Positions 1-9,100 are shown, counted from the stretch's first letter. The stretch is DNA of 26,045 nt from Acidobacteriota bacterium (GCA_003171295.1 PMYF01000577.1:312-26356), one strand, 5' to 3'. A program made the numbers and translations. Notes: a model not told the origin generated them from the letters alone.

Positions 1-798
1 GAGAGTGAGCTCTTCGGCTATGAAAAGGGCGCGTTCACGGGGGCATATGGCACCAAACCCGGTCGCGTGGAGATGGCGAATCGCGGCACCCTGTTTCTGG
101 ACGAGATTGCCGAACTGGACATGGGGCTGCAGGCGAAACTCTTGCAGCTTCTGCAGGACGGTCAGTTCTGCAGGATCGGCGCCCAGGAGGACAAGCGCGT
201 CGAAGTGCGGGTGGTTTGCGCCACGAATCGCCACCTCGACAAGCAAATTGAGGCGGGCGCCTTTCGCGCCGACCTGTTTTATCGGATCAATGTCGTGGAC
301 ATGCAACTTCCGCCCTTGCGGGACCGGCGGGAGGATATTCCGGAGCTGGTGGGGTATTTTCTTGAGGCCCATGGCGCCATGTTCAAGTGCATACCGCGCC
401 CGGTCCCTTCCCGCTTGATGCAGGTCCTGCAGGCTTACGATTGGCCGGGGAACATCCGCCAACTTGAGAACCTGATTAAGCGCTATGTGATTCTGGGGAC
501 GGAGGAAGCCATCACCAGTGATCTGATGGGCAGCCGTCCAGCCTCGCCCTTCGAGCCCCATATTCCCATTGACGGAACGGTTTCGCTCAAGAAGATCACC
601 CAGCAAGCGGTGCTGGAAGTTGAGCGGCGGGTTATCCTGAAGGCTCTGCAGACTCACCATTGGAACCGCAAACGAGCGGCGCGAGCGCTCAATATCAGCT
701 ATAGGGCGTTGCTTTATAAGATTCGGGACGCGGGGCTTTCCGTGCCGGGCCCGCTTGGGCGGGGCAAAGTGGCGACACATCCGGTTGCCGAGGTTTGA
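1..798 (+). CDS. Sigma-54-dependent transcriptional activator (NtrC family), 5' end cut by window
   Basis: The reading frame is open from the first base, so the visible 265 residues are the C-terminal part of a bacterial enhancer-binding protein. These AAA+ ATPases remodel the sigma-54 RNA polymerase closed complex. The sigma-54-contacting GAFTGA loop lies at visible residues 10-15. The Walker B stretch GTLFLDEI follows at about 29-36, and the sensor II motif WPGNIRQLENL after that. The C-terminus (about 200-245) is a Fis-type helix-turn-helix with the usual form RVILKALQ...RKRAARALNISYRALLYKIRDAG. Walker A and any N-terminal receiver or sensor domain are outside the window. Two PEP-CTERM genes with sigma-54-like promoters lie immediately downstream, so they are plausible targets, as with PrsR in exosortase-linked clusters. 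The target assignment is inference; the family is certain. Confidence 0.95.
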   Translation, partial: ESELFGYEKGAFTGAYGTKPGRVEMANRGTLFLDEIAELDMGLQAKLLQLLQDGQFCRIGAQEDKRVEVRVVCATNRHLDKQIEAGAFRADLFYRINVVDMQLPPLRDRREDIPELVGYFLEAHGAMFKCIPRPVPSRLMQVLQAYDWPGNIRQLENLIKRYVILGTEEAITSDLMGSRPASPFEPHIPIDGTVSLKKITQQAVLEVERRVILKALQTHHWNRKRAARALNISYRALLYKIRDAGLSVPGPLGRGKVATHPVAEV

Positions 799-947
799 GA
801 TGCATGATGGAGCGGGTTTTGAGATGTTCCAGGAACTTTCCCTGATAGTGCTCAATCATTGCAATGCTTTGCACATCCGGATGGGAGCTCCGAATCATGG
901 TCCAGCTAACCCATTGAAACTAAAGGGTAGAAATAGTACGGCCCAAT

Positions 948-964
948 TGGCATACTGCGTGCTA
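948..964 (+). promoter_or_regulatory. Candidate sigma-54 (-24/-12) promoter
   Basis: The sequence TGGCATACTGCGTGCTA has the invariant GG (949-950) and GC (961-962) separated by exactly ten bases, as sigma-54 promoters require. The -24 half is close to consensus TGGCAC and the -12 half reads GTGCT. Transcription would start near 974, about 33 bases before the ATG at 1007. A perfect palindrome CATTGCAATG at 857-866, roughly 85 bases upstream, could be an activator site, but that is only a guess. Confidence 0.6.
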
Positions 965-1006
965 TGTATCATGACTGAATAGGTCAGTTGACCCTTGGAG
1001 GGGTAT

Positions 1007-1702
1007 ATGAAAAAAGCATCCCTGTTAATTGCACTTTGCTTGTTCTTGTTACCGGCGGTTGGTTTAGCCAATCAATTCACGTTTGTGGTTGGCCTCGGAA
1101 CGATAACGGATGTTGGCATAGCTACTTGTGGCCCGGCACTCGCATTTTGCGGTCCCGCGAGCAACATCTCTTCAACGAATGCCCCGATTGACGGCGTCGT
1201 GGGAACCCCAGTTGCGTTGGGTTCAGGTACGGGGACTATGACCTTTGTCACCGCCCCGTTGTATGCTACTTCTGGGACCCCCATGGTGGATTCTTCTTGG
1301 GCCGTTACTTGGGTCACCGGAGGAAGTATCGTAGTCAGCGAGGGTCCGACTTTGGTCCCTTATATAGGGGGATCAGTTGGCGACCCGGTCTTCACCGGGA
1401 CCTTTACCAATGGCGGTCTCGCTTCTGCCGACTTCGGTCCCACCATTAAACTCTGGCTCTTTACCGGTGGCGTGGTCGGTACGTACAGCGACAATTTTCT
1501 CGACTGGGCTTGCCCAAGTTGCGTCGGCGGTACTACCATGGGTACGCTCAGCTTGAGCAATTCCGCAGAGACCTACTTTAAGGGTGTGGGTATAGCGAAC
1601 GGAGCTCTGACGACTCTGACTCAGACTCCAGAGCCTGCAACGCTTTCGTTGCTGGGTATGGGCTTGCTTGGAATCGGCGGATTATTGCGCCGACGCCGGT
1701 AA
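1007..1702 (+). CDS. PEP-CTERM sorting-domain protein, secreted
   Basis: A 231-residue protein. The ATG at 1007 is preferred over an in-frame TTG at 995 because GGAGGGG at 997-1003 is the ribosome site and the signal peptide (MKKASLLIALCLFLLPAVGLA) begins there. The mature part is rich in Gly, Thr, Ser and Val, with two Cys pairs (CGPALAFC, CPSC) and no recognised enzyme motif. The last 25 residues are a PEP-CTERM sorting signal: PEP, a hydrophobic helix with GLLGIGGLL, then RRRR. Proteins of this class are exported by Sec and processed by an exosortase, usually ending up in the extracellular matrix or on the surface. No exosortase gene is in the window. The body function is unknown. Confidence 0.9.
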   Translation: MKKASLLIALCLFLLPAVGLANQFTFVVGLGTITDVGIATCGPALAFCGPASNISSTNAPIDGVVGTPVALGSGTGTMTFVTAPLYATSGTPMVDSSWAVTWVTGGSIVVSEGPTLVPYIGGSVGDPVFTGTFTNGGLASADFGPTIKLWLFTGGVVGTYSDNFLDWACPSCVGGTTMGTLSLSNSAETYFKGVGIANGALTTLTQTPEPATLSLLGMGLLGIGGLLRRRR

Positions 1703-1765
1703 TCGTGGGTGCCTTCATAAGAGGGCGCTGACCCCTGGGATAAACGGAAGACTTAGGGATGCTAG

Positions 1766-1799
1766 CTCCCCCGGCCATCTCAAGACGGTGGCCGGGGAG
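1766..1799 (+). terminator. Probable terminator hairpin after the first PEP-CTERM gene
   Basis: The arms CTCCCCCGGCCA and TGGCCGGGGAG pair over 11 bases with one bulged C, around an 11-base loop. The following TTGTGTCTG is only moderately T-rich, so termination may be partial. Confidence 0.55.
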
Positions 1800-2125
1800 T
1801 TGTGTCTGTACGATCCAGCTTGGAAGCCAAAGTTAAGGAATGACTTAGCATTTGTGAGGGTTGCGAAAGGCGTCCGTATTCCCAAACCTCACTCCCATTC
1901 AGGCTCTCCCACCACCCGTGAACACCCCCGCGGCTGAAAGTCCCCCAACTTATGATGGACCCAGGTTCCGGCGATCTTGATGCCGGACGACCCATCGAGC
2001 TCTACCTGGAAGTCACAGCAGACATTAGGCGTAATGCATTTCCCCTACTGTGCAGTTGTTTGCATGGTGGTCGTGTGTCACAATTGTAATCTACACAATC
2101 CAAGGTGTTTACGATTGCTCTGAGA

Positions 2126-2142
2126 TGGCCCAAAACGTGCCA
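2126..2142 (+). promoter_or_regulatory. Candidate sigma-54 (-24/-12) promoter
   Basis: TGGCCCAAAACGTGCCA has GG at 2127-2128 and GC at 2139-2140 with the required ten-base gap. The start point would be near 2152, 41 bases before the ATG at 2193. The geometry matches the site in front of the first PEP-CTERM gene, which supports co-regulation of the two. Confidence 0.6.
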
Positions 2143-2192
2143 ACAACTCCGTGTGCTTTTATCTAACAGGGCAACTCAGGGGAGGTGTGTTT

Positions 2193-2783
2193 ATGTTACG
2201 TCTGCCCAATGTTCGTAAGCTACTGCTGGCAAGCAGTTTTGCAGTACTGTTCTTGCTTTGCACCGGGGTCACTCGAGCGGATTCATTGTTCAATGGTTCG
2301 TACGCCGTCGGGAACTGGACGACTACACTAACCAATTCGGATGGCGGCGTGAACACGGCGGGGGCGCCGAACTCCATCCTTCTGACCGGCGGGAACAATG
2401 GTAGCGAGGCATCTGGCGAAACTCTCTTTTCCATCAGCGTGCCAACCACCACCACTCTCACGTTTGGTTGGACCTACACAACCTATGACTGCTGCGGTTC
2501 CGAATGGGACCCGGCTGGTTACGAGATCGACGGAACGCAGTTTCAGCTCTCGCCACCCAGTTCCGTTACCGGTTTCTCGGGCAGTGGACTACAGACAGTC
2601 AATCTCGTCGCGGGCGAACAGTTTGGTTTCTATGTCGACACGGCAGATAATATACAGGGGCCAGGTACCCTGGCCGTTGGGCCAGCTACGGGAACGCCAG
2701 AGCCATCGAGCTTCGCACTTCTCGCTGCTGGCCTTCTGGGCCTCGCTGGTTTGTTCAGGAGGGGATCCCGGCAACTTGGTTGA
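2193..2783 (+). CDS. PEP-CTERM sorting-domain protein, secreted
   Basis: A 196-residue protein. The ATG at 2193 is chosen over an earlier in-frame codon at 2151 because GGGGAGGT at 2179-2186 is a strong ribosome site and the signal peptide starts there (MLRLPNVRKLLLASSFAVLFLLCTGVTRA, cut likely after RA). The mature region is Ser/Thr/Gly-rich and predicted beta-rich, with an adjacent Cys pair in TTYDCCGSEWDP. The last 30 residues form a PEP-CTERM signal: TPEPSS, a Leu/Ala/Gly helix and RRGSR. It resembles the many small PEP-CTERM proteins of unknown body function. It is probably co-regulated with the gene at 1007. Confidence 0.9.
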   Translation: MLRLPNVRKLLLASSFAVLFLLCTGVTRADSLFNGSYAVGNWTTTLTNSDGGVNTAGAPNSILLTGGNNGSEASGETLFSISVPTTTTLTFGWTYTTYDCCGSEWDPAGYEIDGTQFQLSPPSSVTGFSGSGLQTVNLVAGEQFGFYVDTADNIQGPGTLAVGPATGTPEPSSFALLAAGLLGLAGLFRRGSRQLG

Positions 2784-2838
2784 TAGCCAGCTTTCGTAGT
2801 CGCTGAAACTGACTGAACGGAACAATGCGAAACTTTCC

Positions 2839-2871
2839 GGCCTCCGCCTCCCGCGGAGGCCGTTCGTTTTT
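2839..2871 (+). terminator. Rho-independent terminator
   Basis: A perfect nine-base stem, GGCCTCCGC with GCGGAGGCC, around a five-base CTCCC loop, is followed by GTTCGTTTTT. It lies 56 bases after the second PEP-CTERM gene and before the convergent permease gene. The T-run is on the plus-strand side only. Confidence 0.85.
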
Positions 2872-2930
2872 GAGGCGCTCTCGCGCGCCACCGTAGTGCA
2901 CCACCTGCGGATGGCTGATCGCGGAACGTT

Positions 2931-5411
2931 TCACTCATACCTCAGGGCTACCATGGGATCAACCTTGGTCGCCCGCCGTGCGGGGATGTAACAGGCGAGC
3001 AAGGCCACTGCGGTCAACAGCCCTGCCACCGCAGCAAAAGTGAGCGGGTCTCGCGGCCTGATGCCGTACACCAGGCTGGACATCAGCCGCGTGAGAGCAT
3101 ACGCGCCCACCAAGCCGATGGCCACACCGGCCAGTGTCAGTTTGGCTCCCTGGCCGATGACCATCGCCAGGACGCTCCAGCGCTGTGCACCGAGCGCAAT
3201 GCGAATGCCGATCTCATGTCTGCGCTGCGAGACTGTGTAAGCCATCACCCCGTAAATCCCGACCACCGTCAGAACGAGCGCGAGCAGCCCAAATACACCG
3301 AACAGGATGGTGAGATAGGGCGTGCCGGCATCGGTGATGGACTCGGAGATGACGTCCTCCATGGTGCGAAAGTGGGAAAGTGCCAGACTGCTGTCGAGCG
3401 AGTGGATCTTTTCGCGAAGCGCGGCCGGCAGGGCCTTCATTCCACCGGCGCCTCGGAGCGCAATGTTCATGGAGAGGCCGGGTTCGTCGAGCGCGACGGG
3501 AAGCGGATAGTAGGCTTGAGGCCTGATCTCACTGTTGACGGCCTGCTCTTTCACGTCGCCGACAACGCCGAGCACGGTGAATTGGCCATCGTCACCGTTC
3601 CGAAAGGTCTCTCCCACTGCGTCTTGCTGGGCCCAGAATTGCTTGGCCATGGTTTGGTTAATGACCGCCACTTGGCGCAGGGACCGAGCCTCCTGCGCAT
3701 GCCCGGATTTCCGGAATGCTTGGACCTTCAACGTCGTTTCCACGGCGTCCCTGAATTCTTGGTCGCTAAAGATACGGCCCTTAAATAGAGGAATGCCGAA
3801 CGTCCGGAAGTAGTTTGGGGAAACGTAATTGAATTCCACCAGCGTCCGATCAAGCGCTGGGTTTGGCTGCCCTTCCACACTGATATAGCCGTTCATGACG
3901 TGCTCGAGCGGGATGGCCGCGGAGACGGAGGCAGCCTGGACTCCGGGGGCGCTCTTCATACCGTCGAGGAGCTGCTCATAGAAAACGGTCTGCTGTTGGA
4001 TGGTCGAGTACCTCTGCGGCGGCAGCATGACATGGACGGTTAGGACATTCTCCGGCTGAGCACCGATGCTCACTTCGCGCATCCTGGCAAGGGTTCTCAG
4101 AAGCAGCCCGGCACCCGTCAGCAGCGCGAGCGACATGGCAATCTCCCCCACCACCAGCGCGTGGCGGAGAACGCGCTGCCCGCCCACGGGAGAGAGCACC
4201 GCTTGCGCGCTTGTCTTGAGCTCTTCGCTGAGTTGGATTTGCGACACCTGCAGCGCCGGTGCGAAACCGAACAGAATCCCCACCAGCAGGCTGATGGCGA
4301 AGGTGAAGAGCAGCACCATGCCGTCCAGGGCCACGGGAGTTGCCTGCGGGATGGGGCCACTCTTCAAAGACGCCAGAACCCGCACACAGCCCCAGGCAAG
4401 CGCCAACCCGCAAACCGCGCCCATGAAAGAGAGCAAGGTGCTTTCCGTCAACAACTGCCGGATAACGCGGACGCGGTCGGCCCCAAGCGCGCTGCGCAGC
4501 GCCATCTCGCGATGGCGGCCCGTAGCGCGAGCCAGGAATAGATTGGCCACATTGGCGCAGGCAATCAACAGGACGAGAGCCACGGCGCCCAGCAGGATCA
4601 GAAGCTCTATACGGGCACGTCGGGTCAGTTGTTCCTTTAGGGTGATCACCACGGCGCCAACATCCGAGTTCGAGTCGGGGTACTGCTTGGCAAGGCGCTG
4701 CGCAATGGTCTGCATTTCCGCCTGTGCTTCCGCTACCGAGACGCCGGGCTTCATCCGTCCGATTGCCCGATATTGGTGCATTCCCCGCCCACCGATGTTC
4801 TGCGGGCGCATATCCAAAGGAACCCAGACGTCGGGATCGTCGAGGAAATGAAACCAAGCAGGCAAAACGCCCACCACGGAGTACTTCTCGTTGTTGAGCT
4901 CCAGGCCTGTTCCCACGGCATCCTTGCTGCCGCCGAAATGCCGCTCCCAGAAGCCGTAGCTGAGAAGCACGACGTGATCCTGCCCGGCTTGATCTTCGCC
5001 CTTCTGGAAAGTCCGCCCCACGGCGGGTGCTACGCCGAGGAGTGAGAAGAAATTAGCTTGGACATTCGCGGCGGTGGCCCGCTCCGGCTCGCCGCTCCCA
5101 CTGGCATTGAAGCTTGGCCTGTAGCAGTGCAAGCTGGTTTCTTCGAGCGACCGGGTTTGCGCCTGCCACTCCAGATAATCTGCACCCGTGAGTTCATAAT
5201 GCCCTGACCCATATTCGCTTTCCCAGAGCTGCACGAGGCGATCAGGGTTCTGAAAAGGAAGCGGGCGCAACAGAACGGCATTAATGACGCTGAAAATGGC
5301 CGTGTTCGCGCCAATTCCAAGTGCCAGCGTCAGCGCCGCCACGACCGTGAAGCCGGGGTTCTTCGACAGCACGCGCACGCCGTAGCGAAGGTCTTGCCAG
5401 AGGGTTTCCAT
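2931..5411 (-). CDS. ADOP-type ABC transporter permease (duplicated MacB/FtsX)
   Basis: An 826-residue inner-membrane protein. The start METLWQDLRYG at 5411 is chosen over an upstream in-frame codon at 5459 because GGAGG lies just before it and this is the family's usual N-terminus. The order is: N-terminal transmembrane helix after KNPGFTVVAALTLALGIGANTAIFSVINAVLLRPLPF, a MacB-type periplasmic domain, a three-helix FtsX module (about 275-400), then a second copy of periplasmic domain and FtsX module ending PARRATKVDPMVALRYE. This two-copy, ATPase-less layout is the acidobacterial duplicated orphan permease family. MacB-like systems move substrates by mechanotransmission, but ADOP substrates are unknown. 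No ABC ATPase or PadR regulator is next to it here. It converges on the PEP-CTERM gene. Confidence 0.95.
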   Translation of the reverse strand: METLWQDLRYGVRVLSKNPGFTVVAALTLALGIGANTAIFSVINAVLLRPLPFQNPDRLVQLWESEYGSGHYELTGADYLEWQAQTRSLEETSLHCYRPSFNASGSGEPERATAANVQANFFSLLGVAPAVGRTFQKGEDQAGQDHVVLLSYGFWERHFGGSKDAVGTGLELNNEKYSVVGVLPAWFHFLDDPDVWVPLDMRPQNIGGRGMHQYRAIGRMKPGVSVAEAQAEMQTIAQRLAKQYPDSNSDVGAVVITLKEQLTRRARIELLILLGAVALVLLIACANVANLFLARATGRHREMALRSALGADRVRVIRQLLTESTLLSFMGAVCGLALAWGCVRVLASLKSGPIPQATPVALDGMVLLFTFAISLLVGILFGFAPALQVSQIQLSEELKTSAQAVLSPVGGQRVLRHALVVGEIAMSLALLTGAGLLLRTLARMREVSIGAQPENVLTVHVMLPPQRYSTIQQQTVFYEQLLDGMKSAPGVQAASVSAAIPLEHVMNGYISVEGQPNPALDRTLVEFNYVSPNYFRTFGIPLFKGRIFSDQEFRDAVETTLKVQAFRKSGHAQEARSLRQVAVINQTMAKQFWAQQDAVGETFRNGDDGQFTVLGVVGDVKEQAVNSEIRPQAYYPLPVALDEPGLSMNIALRGAGGMKALPAALREKIHSLDSSLALSHFRTMEDVISESITDAGTPYLTILFGVFGLLALVLTVVGIYGVMAYTVSQRRHEIGIRIALGAQRWSVLAMVIGQGAKLTLAGVAIGLVGAYALTRLMSSLVYGIRPRDPLTFAAVAGLLTAVALLACYIPARRATKVDPMVALRYE

Positions 5412-5864
5412 GGGTAACCTCCAATAACCAATAACGTTTTGCGATGGACGGGAGTTCACAGATACTTCTCTGTGCGGATTGGATGGCTGGCGATATATCC
5501 CTGTGGATTAAACTGTGGGGAGGGTCGACGGTGCCTGCTGCCATCGCTAACCTTCACGCCAACACGGTGTGCCGAGCCTGCCATCGCCAAGGAAAGCGAG
5601 CGCGGACCCCCGATTTTGGGGTCAGCGGTTCTTATTTAGGAATAGCCGCGAACCTCACCGACGGAGGTTTGCGCTATACCTGCTTATGTTGGATCCTTCG
5701 GTGGACTTCGCAGAGAGGTTAATGTTTCGTTTCCAAAGGTCCGATTAATCAGATGGGATTGGTGGGAAGCTATCAGTGCAGCAGAGCACCGGGGCAAGAC
5801 CATCGAGCCACCTCGATGGCAAAGCGATGCGCCCCGAATGGGGTAGCTCGGGAAGTAATCAGGC
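5412..5864. other. Intergenic region before the STAS gene
   Basis: About 450 bases between divergently transcribed genes. A small hairpin (GACCCC/GGGGTC, 5605-5623) is present, and its right third holds a possible structured RNA leader, listed separately. No gene was seen. Confidence 0.6.
5784..5852 (+). ncRNA. Possible structured RNA leader with c-di-GMP-I (GEMM)-like elements
   Basis: An eight-base hairpin, CCATCGAG/CTCGATGG with a CCAC loop, is enclosed by CGGGGC pairing with GCCCCG six of six. After the hairpin comes CAAAGC, then GGGGTAGC and TCGGG. The order GGGCAA, CC-hairpin-GG, CAAAGC, GGTAGC resembles the GEMM-I riboswitch core. However, the ACG before CAAAGC, the GNRA loop and the full 3' GGGTTGCC strand are missing or altered. 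It sits just upstream of the STAS start. It could be a divergent or decayed riboswitch, an unrelated leader, or chance. Confidence 0.3.
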
Positions 5865-6176
5865 GTGGCCGTACATCTTGACCAAAGCGAAGCGCTATAC
5901 GTTATCCGCCGGGGGGGCGAGACTAACATCACTTCTGCAGCGGAGCTGAAGAAACTTCTGCTTGAGGCACTGGCGTCCGGAAGAGAGCTACGCGTGGATC
6001 TGGAAAGTGCAACCGAACTGGAGGTCACCGCTCTGCAATTGCTCTGGGCTGCCGAGCGCGAAGCCAGAAGATCAGGCTTGGGATTCACGCTTGCGGGGCC
6101 TGTGCCAGAAGAGATCTCCGTCGCTGTGGGTGATGCAGGTTTTAGGAATTTTCCGGTCCCGGTGGATCCAAAGTGA
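5865..6176 (+). CDS. STAS-domain protein (anti-sigma-antagonist-like)
   Basis: A 103-residue single-domain cytoplasmic protein starting at GTG 5865, with a weak GGAAG ribosome site 9-10 bases upstream. It has the STAS pattern: NITSAAELKKLLLEALASGRELRVDLESATELEVTALQLLWAAEREARRSGLGF. In phosphorylatable STAS proteins the segment after the second strand reads like D-S/T-x-G-L. Here the aligned residues are E53-V54-T55-A56-L57, so the usual phosphoacceptor position is Val. Nine bases separate it from the giant hybrid kinase, so the two are probably translated together. In chemosensory arrays, stand-alone STAS proteins of this kind accompany CheA-like or hybrid kinases. It may act as a non-phosphorylated partner or scaffold; that role is inference. 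Confidence 0.85.
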   Translation: MAVHLDQSEALYVIRRGGETNITSAAELKKLLLEALASGRELRVDLESATELEVTALQLLWAAEREARRSGLGFTLAGPVPEEISVAVGDAGFRNFPVPVDPK

Positions 6177-6185
6177 GTCAAGGCA

Positions 6186-9100
6186 ATGGATGTGTTGTCA
6201 AAAGGGCAGCGGATTGACAAATACCAGCAAGCTTTCCAAGAAGAAGCCCGCAAGCTCCTCGTCGAATTGGAATCAGCACTTCCGGAGCTTAACAAGAATC
6301 CTGGCGACAAGGAACTTGTGGGACGGGCCTTCCGCGCCCTGCACACCATCCAGGTCTCAGGGGCCAGGTTCGGCTTTGACGAGCTGGCCGCGTTCACTCA
6401 CAACTTCGAAATGGCCTTCGACGAAGTTCGCAGTGGACGACTCAAGGTCACCTCTGAGCTCATTAACATCTCCTTGGCGGCGCTCGGTCAGATCAAAACC
6501 ATGCTGGAAGAGGCTGCCGGCCGGGGCGCCGCGAACCGCGGCCCCTCCGCCGGGATCTTGGCAAAGTTGCGCCATCTGACCGGGATGTCTGAAACTCACT
6601 CCCCCGAGGCGGCGCCGTCCCCGCCGTTGGCTCCTCCCGCGGTCACCTCCCAGGGCAGCGTGGCCCTTCTCGCGACCGCGATTGGGCAAATCGGCGAAGC
6701 CATCGTGATTACCGACACATCGGCCACGATTCAGTACGTCAACCCAGCCTTTACCAGGATAACCGGATACAGCGCCGAAGAAGTAGTCGGCCAGAACACG
6801 CGGCTCCTGAAGTCCGATCGTCAGGACCCCGCCTACTACCGGGGACTTTGGAAGGCGATCCTTGCGGGAGAGGTCTGGCAAGGCGAACTCATCAATCGGC
6901 GCAAGGATGGGACTCTCTACACCGAGGAAATGTCGATCACGCCGGTTCACGACCCAAGTGGCGCCATCACCAACTTTATCGCCATCAAGCAGGACGTGAC
7001 AGAACGTCGCGCCAGCGAAGCCGCGTTGCATAGCAGCCAGAAGGGCTTGGGAGAAGCCGAGCATCTTGCCCCCCTGGGAAGCTGGGAGTTGGATGGACAG
7101 GCAAGCGAGTTTCGGGGGTCAGATGGTTTATTTCGCATTTTCGATTGGCCCCCTAGCGCGGCTGCCCTACCGCTCGGCAAGGTGATCGACGCCATTCACC
7201 CCACCGATCGTGAACGCGTCAACAAAACCCTGCAGGACGCCCTCGAGACCCATGAACCTTTTGACGTGGAGCATCGAGTGGTGCGCCGCGATGGGACAGT
7301 GCGTGTGGTCCGCAGTCGCGGCCAAACTGTCGCTGGCCTCACGCGCGGATCTGTCCGCCTGGTCGGCACGACTCTCGATATCACCGACAGCAAGCTCGCG
7401 CACGAAGAACTCCGGCAGAGCGAGGAGAAATTCCGGTCTCTTGTCGCCAACAGCCCCGGCGTCAAGTGGAGTTCCCTTGTTGACGGGCAGACCCACTACA
7501 TCAGTCCCAATGTCGAGCAGGTCTTCGGGTTCACTTCCGAGGAGATGTGCGAAAAGGGTGCTGGACTTTGGTTCGGACGAATCCACCCGAGCGATTCCGG
7601 GCGCATCGTGGAGGCCTTTCAACAGCTTTTTGCGGAAGGCCGGCCAGTCGATGTGGAATACCAGGTGCAACGCAAGGACGGCCAGTGGATCTGGGTCCAC
7701 GATCGGGCATACCGAACTTATGAAAGGGACGGTGTGCGCTACGCAGACGGCGTCTTTTCCGACATCACCGAACGCAAGGTGATGCAGGATTCGTTGCGGA
7801 AAAGCGAGGAACGATTTGCCTTGGCTTTGGAGGCGGCCAACGAGGGGCTGTGGGATTGGGACCTCACGACAGGACAAGCTTACTTCAGCCCCCGTTACTT
7901 CACGATGCTGGGCTATGCGGTCGGCGAACTTCCCTCCAGTTACGACACCTGGCTGCAGTTGCTGCATCCCGATGACCGGCCTGGTGTGGTGCCGGCCATC
8001 CAGGAGCATATCGAAAAGAAGCACGGAAGCTTCGAGGTCGAATTCCGTCTCCGGACCAAAACCGGGGAATGGCGCTGGATTCAAAGCCGAGGCAAGGTGG
8101 TAACGCGCGACGGCGAAGGAAGGCCCCAACGCCTCGTGGGTACCCATGCCGACATTACTGAGCGCAAGTCCGCCGAAGCAGAGCTGATTCTGGAGCACAC
8201 CAAGCTCGAGATGGTTACCCAGAACGTGGGAGCAGGGCTGGCGATAATCTCCAAAGACTACCGCACGGTTTGGACCAACAAAGTAATGGGCGACCTCTAC
8301 GGCGAAACCGTGGGAAGGAATTGTTTTCAGGCCTACAACGGCCGGCCTGCGGTGTGCCCGAATTGCGGTGTGCAGGAAATATTTGAATCGGGAAAGGAGC
8401 GGGTTGTCCACGAGCAATGGGGGGAGGATGCGAAGGGGAATCCCATCTGCGTCGAGATCGTGGCCACTCCCGTTCGCGACAAAGATGGAACCGTGGTGGC
8501 TGCCCTCGAGATGGTTACCCCGATTACGGAACGGAAGCGGGCGGAAAAGGAACTTCGGCTGACGCAATTCTCGGTGGAGCATGCCTCGGACGCTGTGTTC
8601 TGGATGGACTCACAAGCCCGTATCGTCTACGTCAACGAGGCGGCCTGCCTCTCTTTAGGACGTTCCCGCGAGGAGCTGCTTTCCCTGTCGATCCCGGATA
8701 TAGATCCGCATTTCCCGAAAGAAGCTTGGGAGACGCACTGGGAGAAGCTCAAAACGCGCGGCTCGATTACCTTTGAAGCCCAGCACCAAACCAAACAGGG
8801 AAGGGTTTTCCCGGTAGAGATAACTACGAACTACCTGGAATTCGATGGGAAGGAATACGCCTTCGCCTTCAACCGCGACATCACCGAACGCAAACGGGCC
8901 GAGGACCAACTCCGAAAACTGTCCCTCGCGGTCGAGCAAAGTCCTGCCAGCGTGGTCATCACCGACGTCCAGGGTAAGATCGAATATGTCAATCGCAGAT
9001 TCACTCAACTCACAGGCTATACGCGAGAAGAAGCTATCGGCCAGAACCCGCGCATTCTGAAGTCGGGGATGGTGCCTGCTGCGACCTACCGGGAGCTCTG

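Larger units (their letters stand above)
1703..2192. other. Intergenic region between the two PEP-CTERM genes
   Basis: About 490 bases. It holds a terminator-like hairpin near 1766-1799 and a sigma-54-like promoter at 2126-2142. A short minus-strand open stretch (1889-2044) reads like a decayed coding fragment. No convincing intact gene was seen. Confidence 0.6.

Noticed and set aside
3976..4857. Second minus-strand frame and plus-strand frames within the permease gene
   Set aside because: They overlap the conserved ADOP coding frame and show Arg/Pro/Ala-rich, motif-free translations typical of shadow frames.
5605..5623. GACCCC/GGGGTC hairpin as terminator of a plus-strand gene
   Set aside because: No plus-strand gene precedes it and no T-run follows.
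7167..8582. Long minus-strand open frame (471 codons) inside the giant kinase gene
   Set aside because: It lies wholly opposite recognisable PAS domains, has no family features, and long antisense frames are expected in GC-rich genes.
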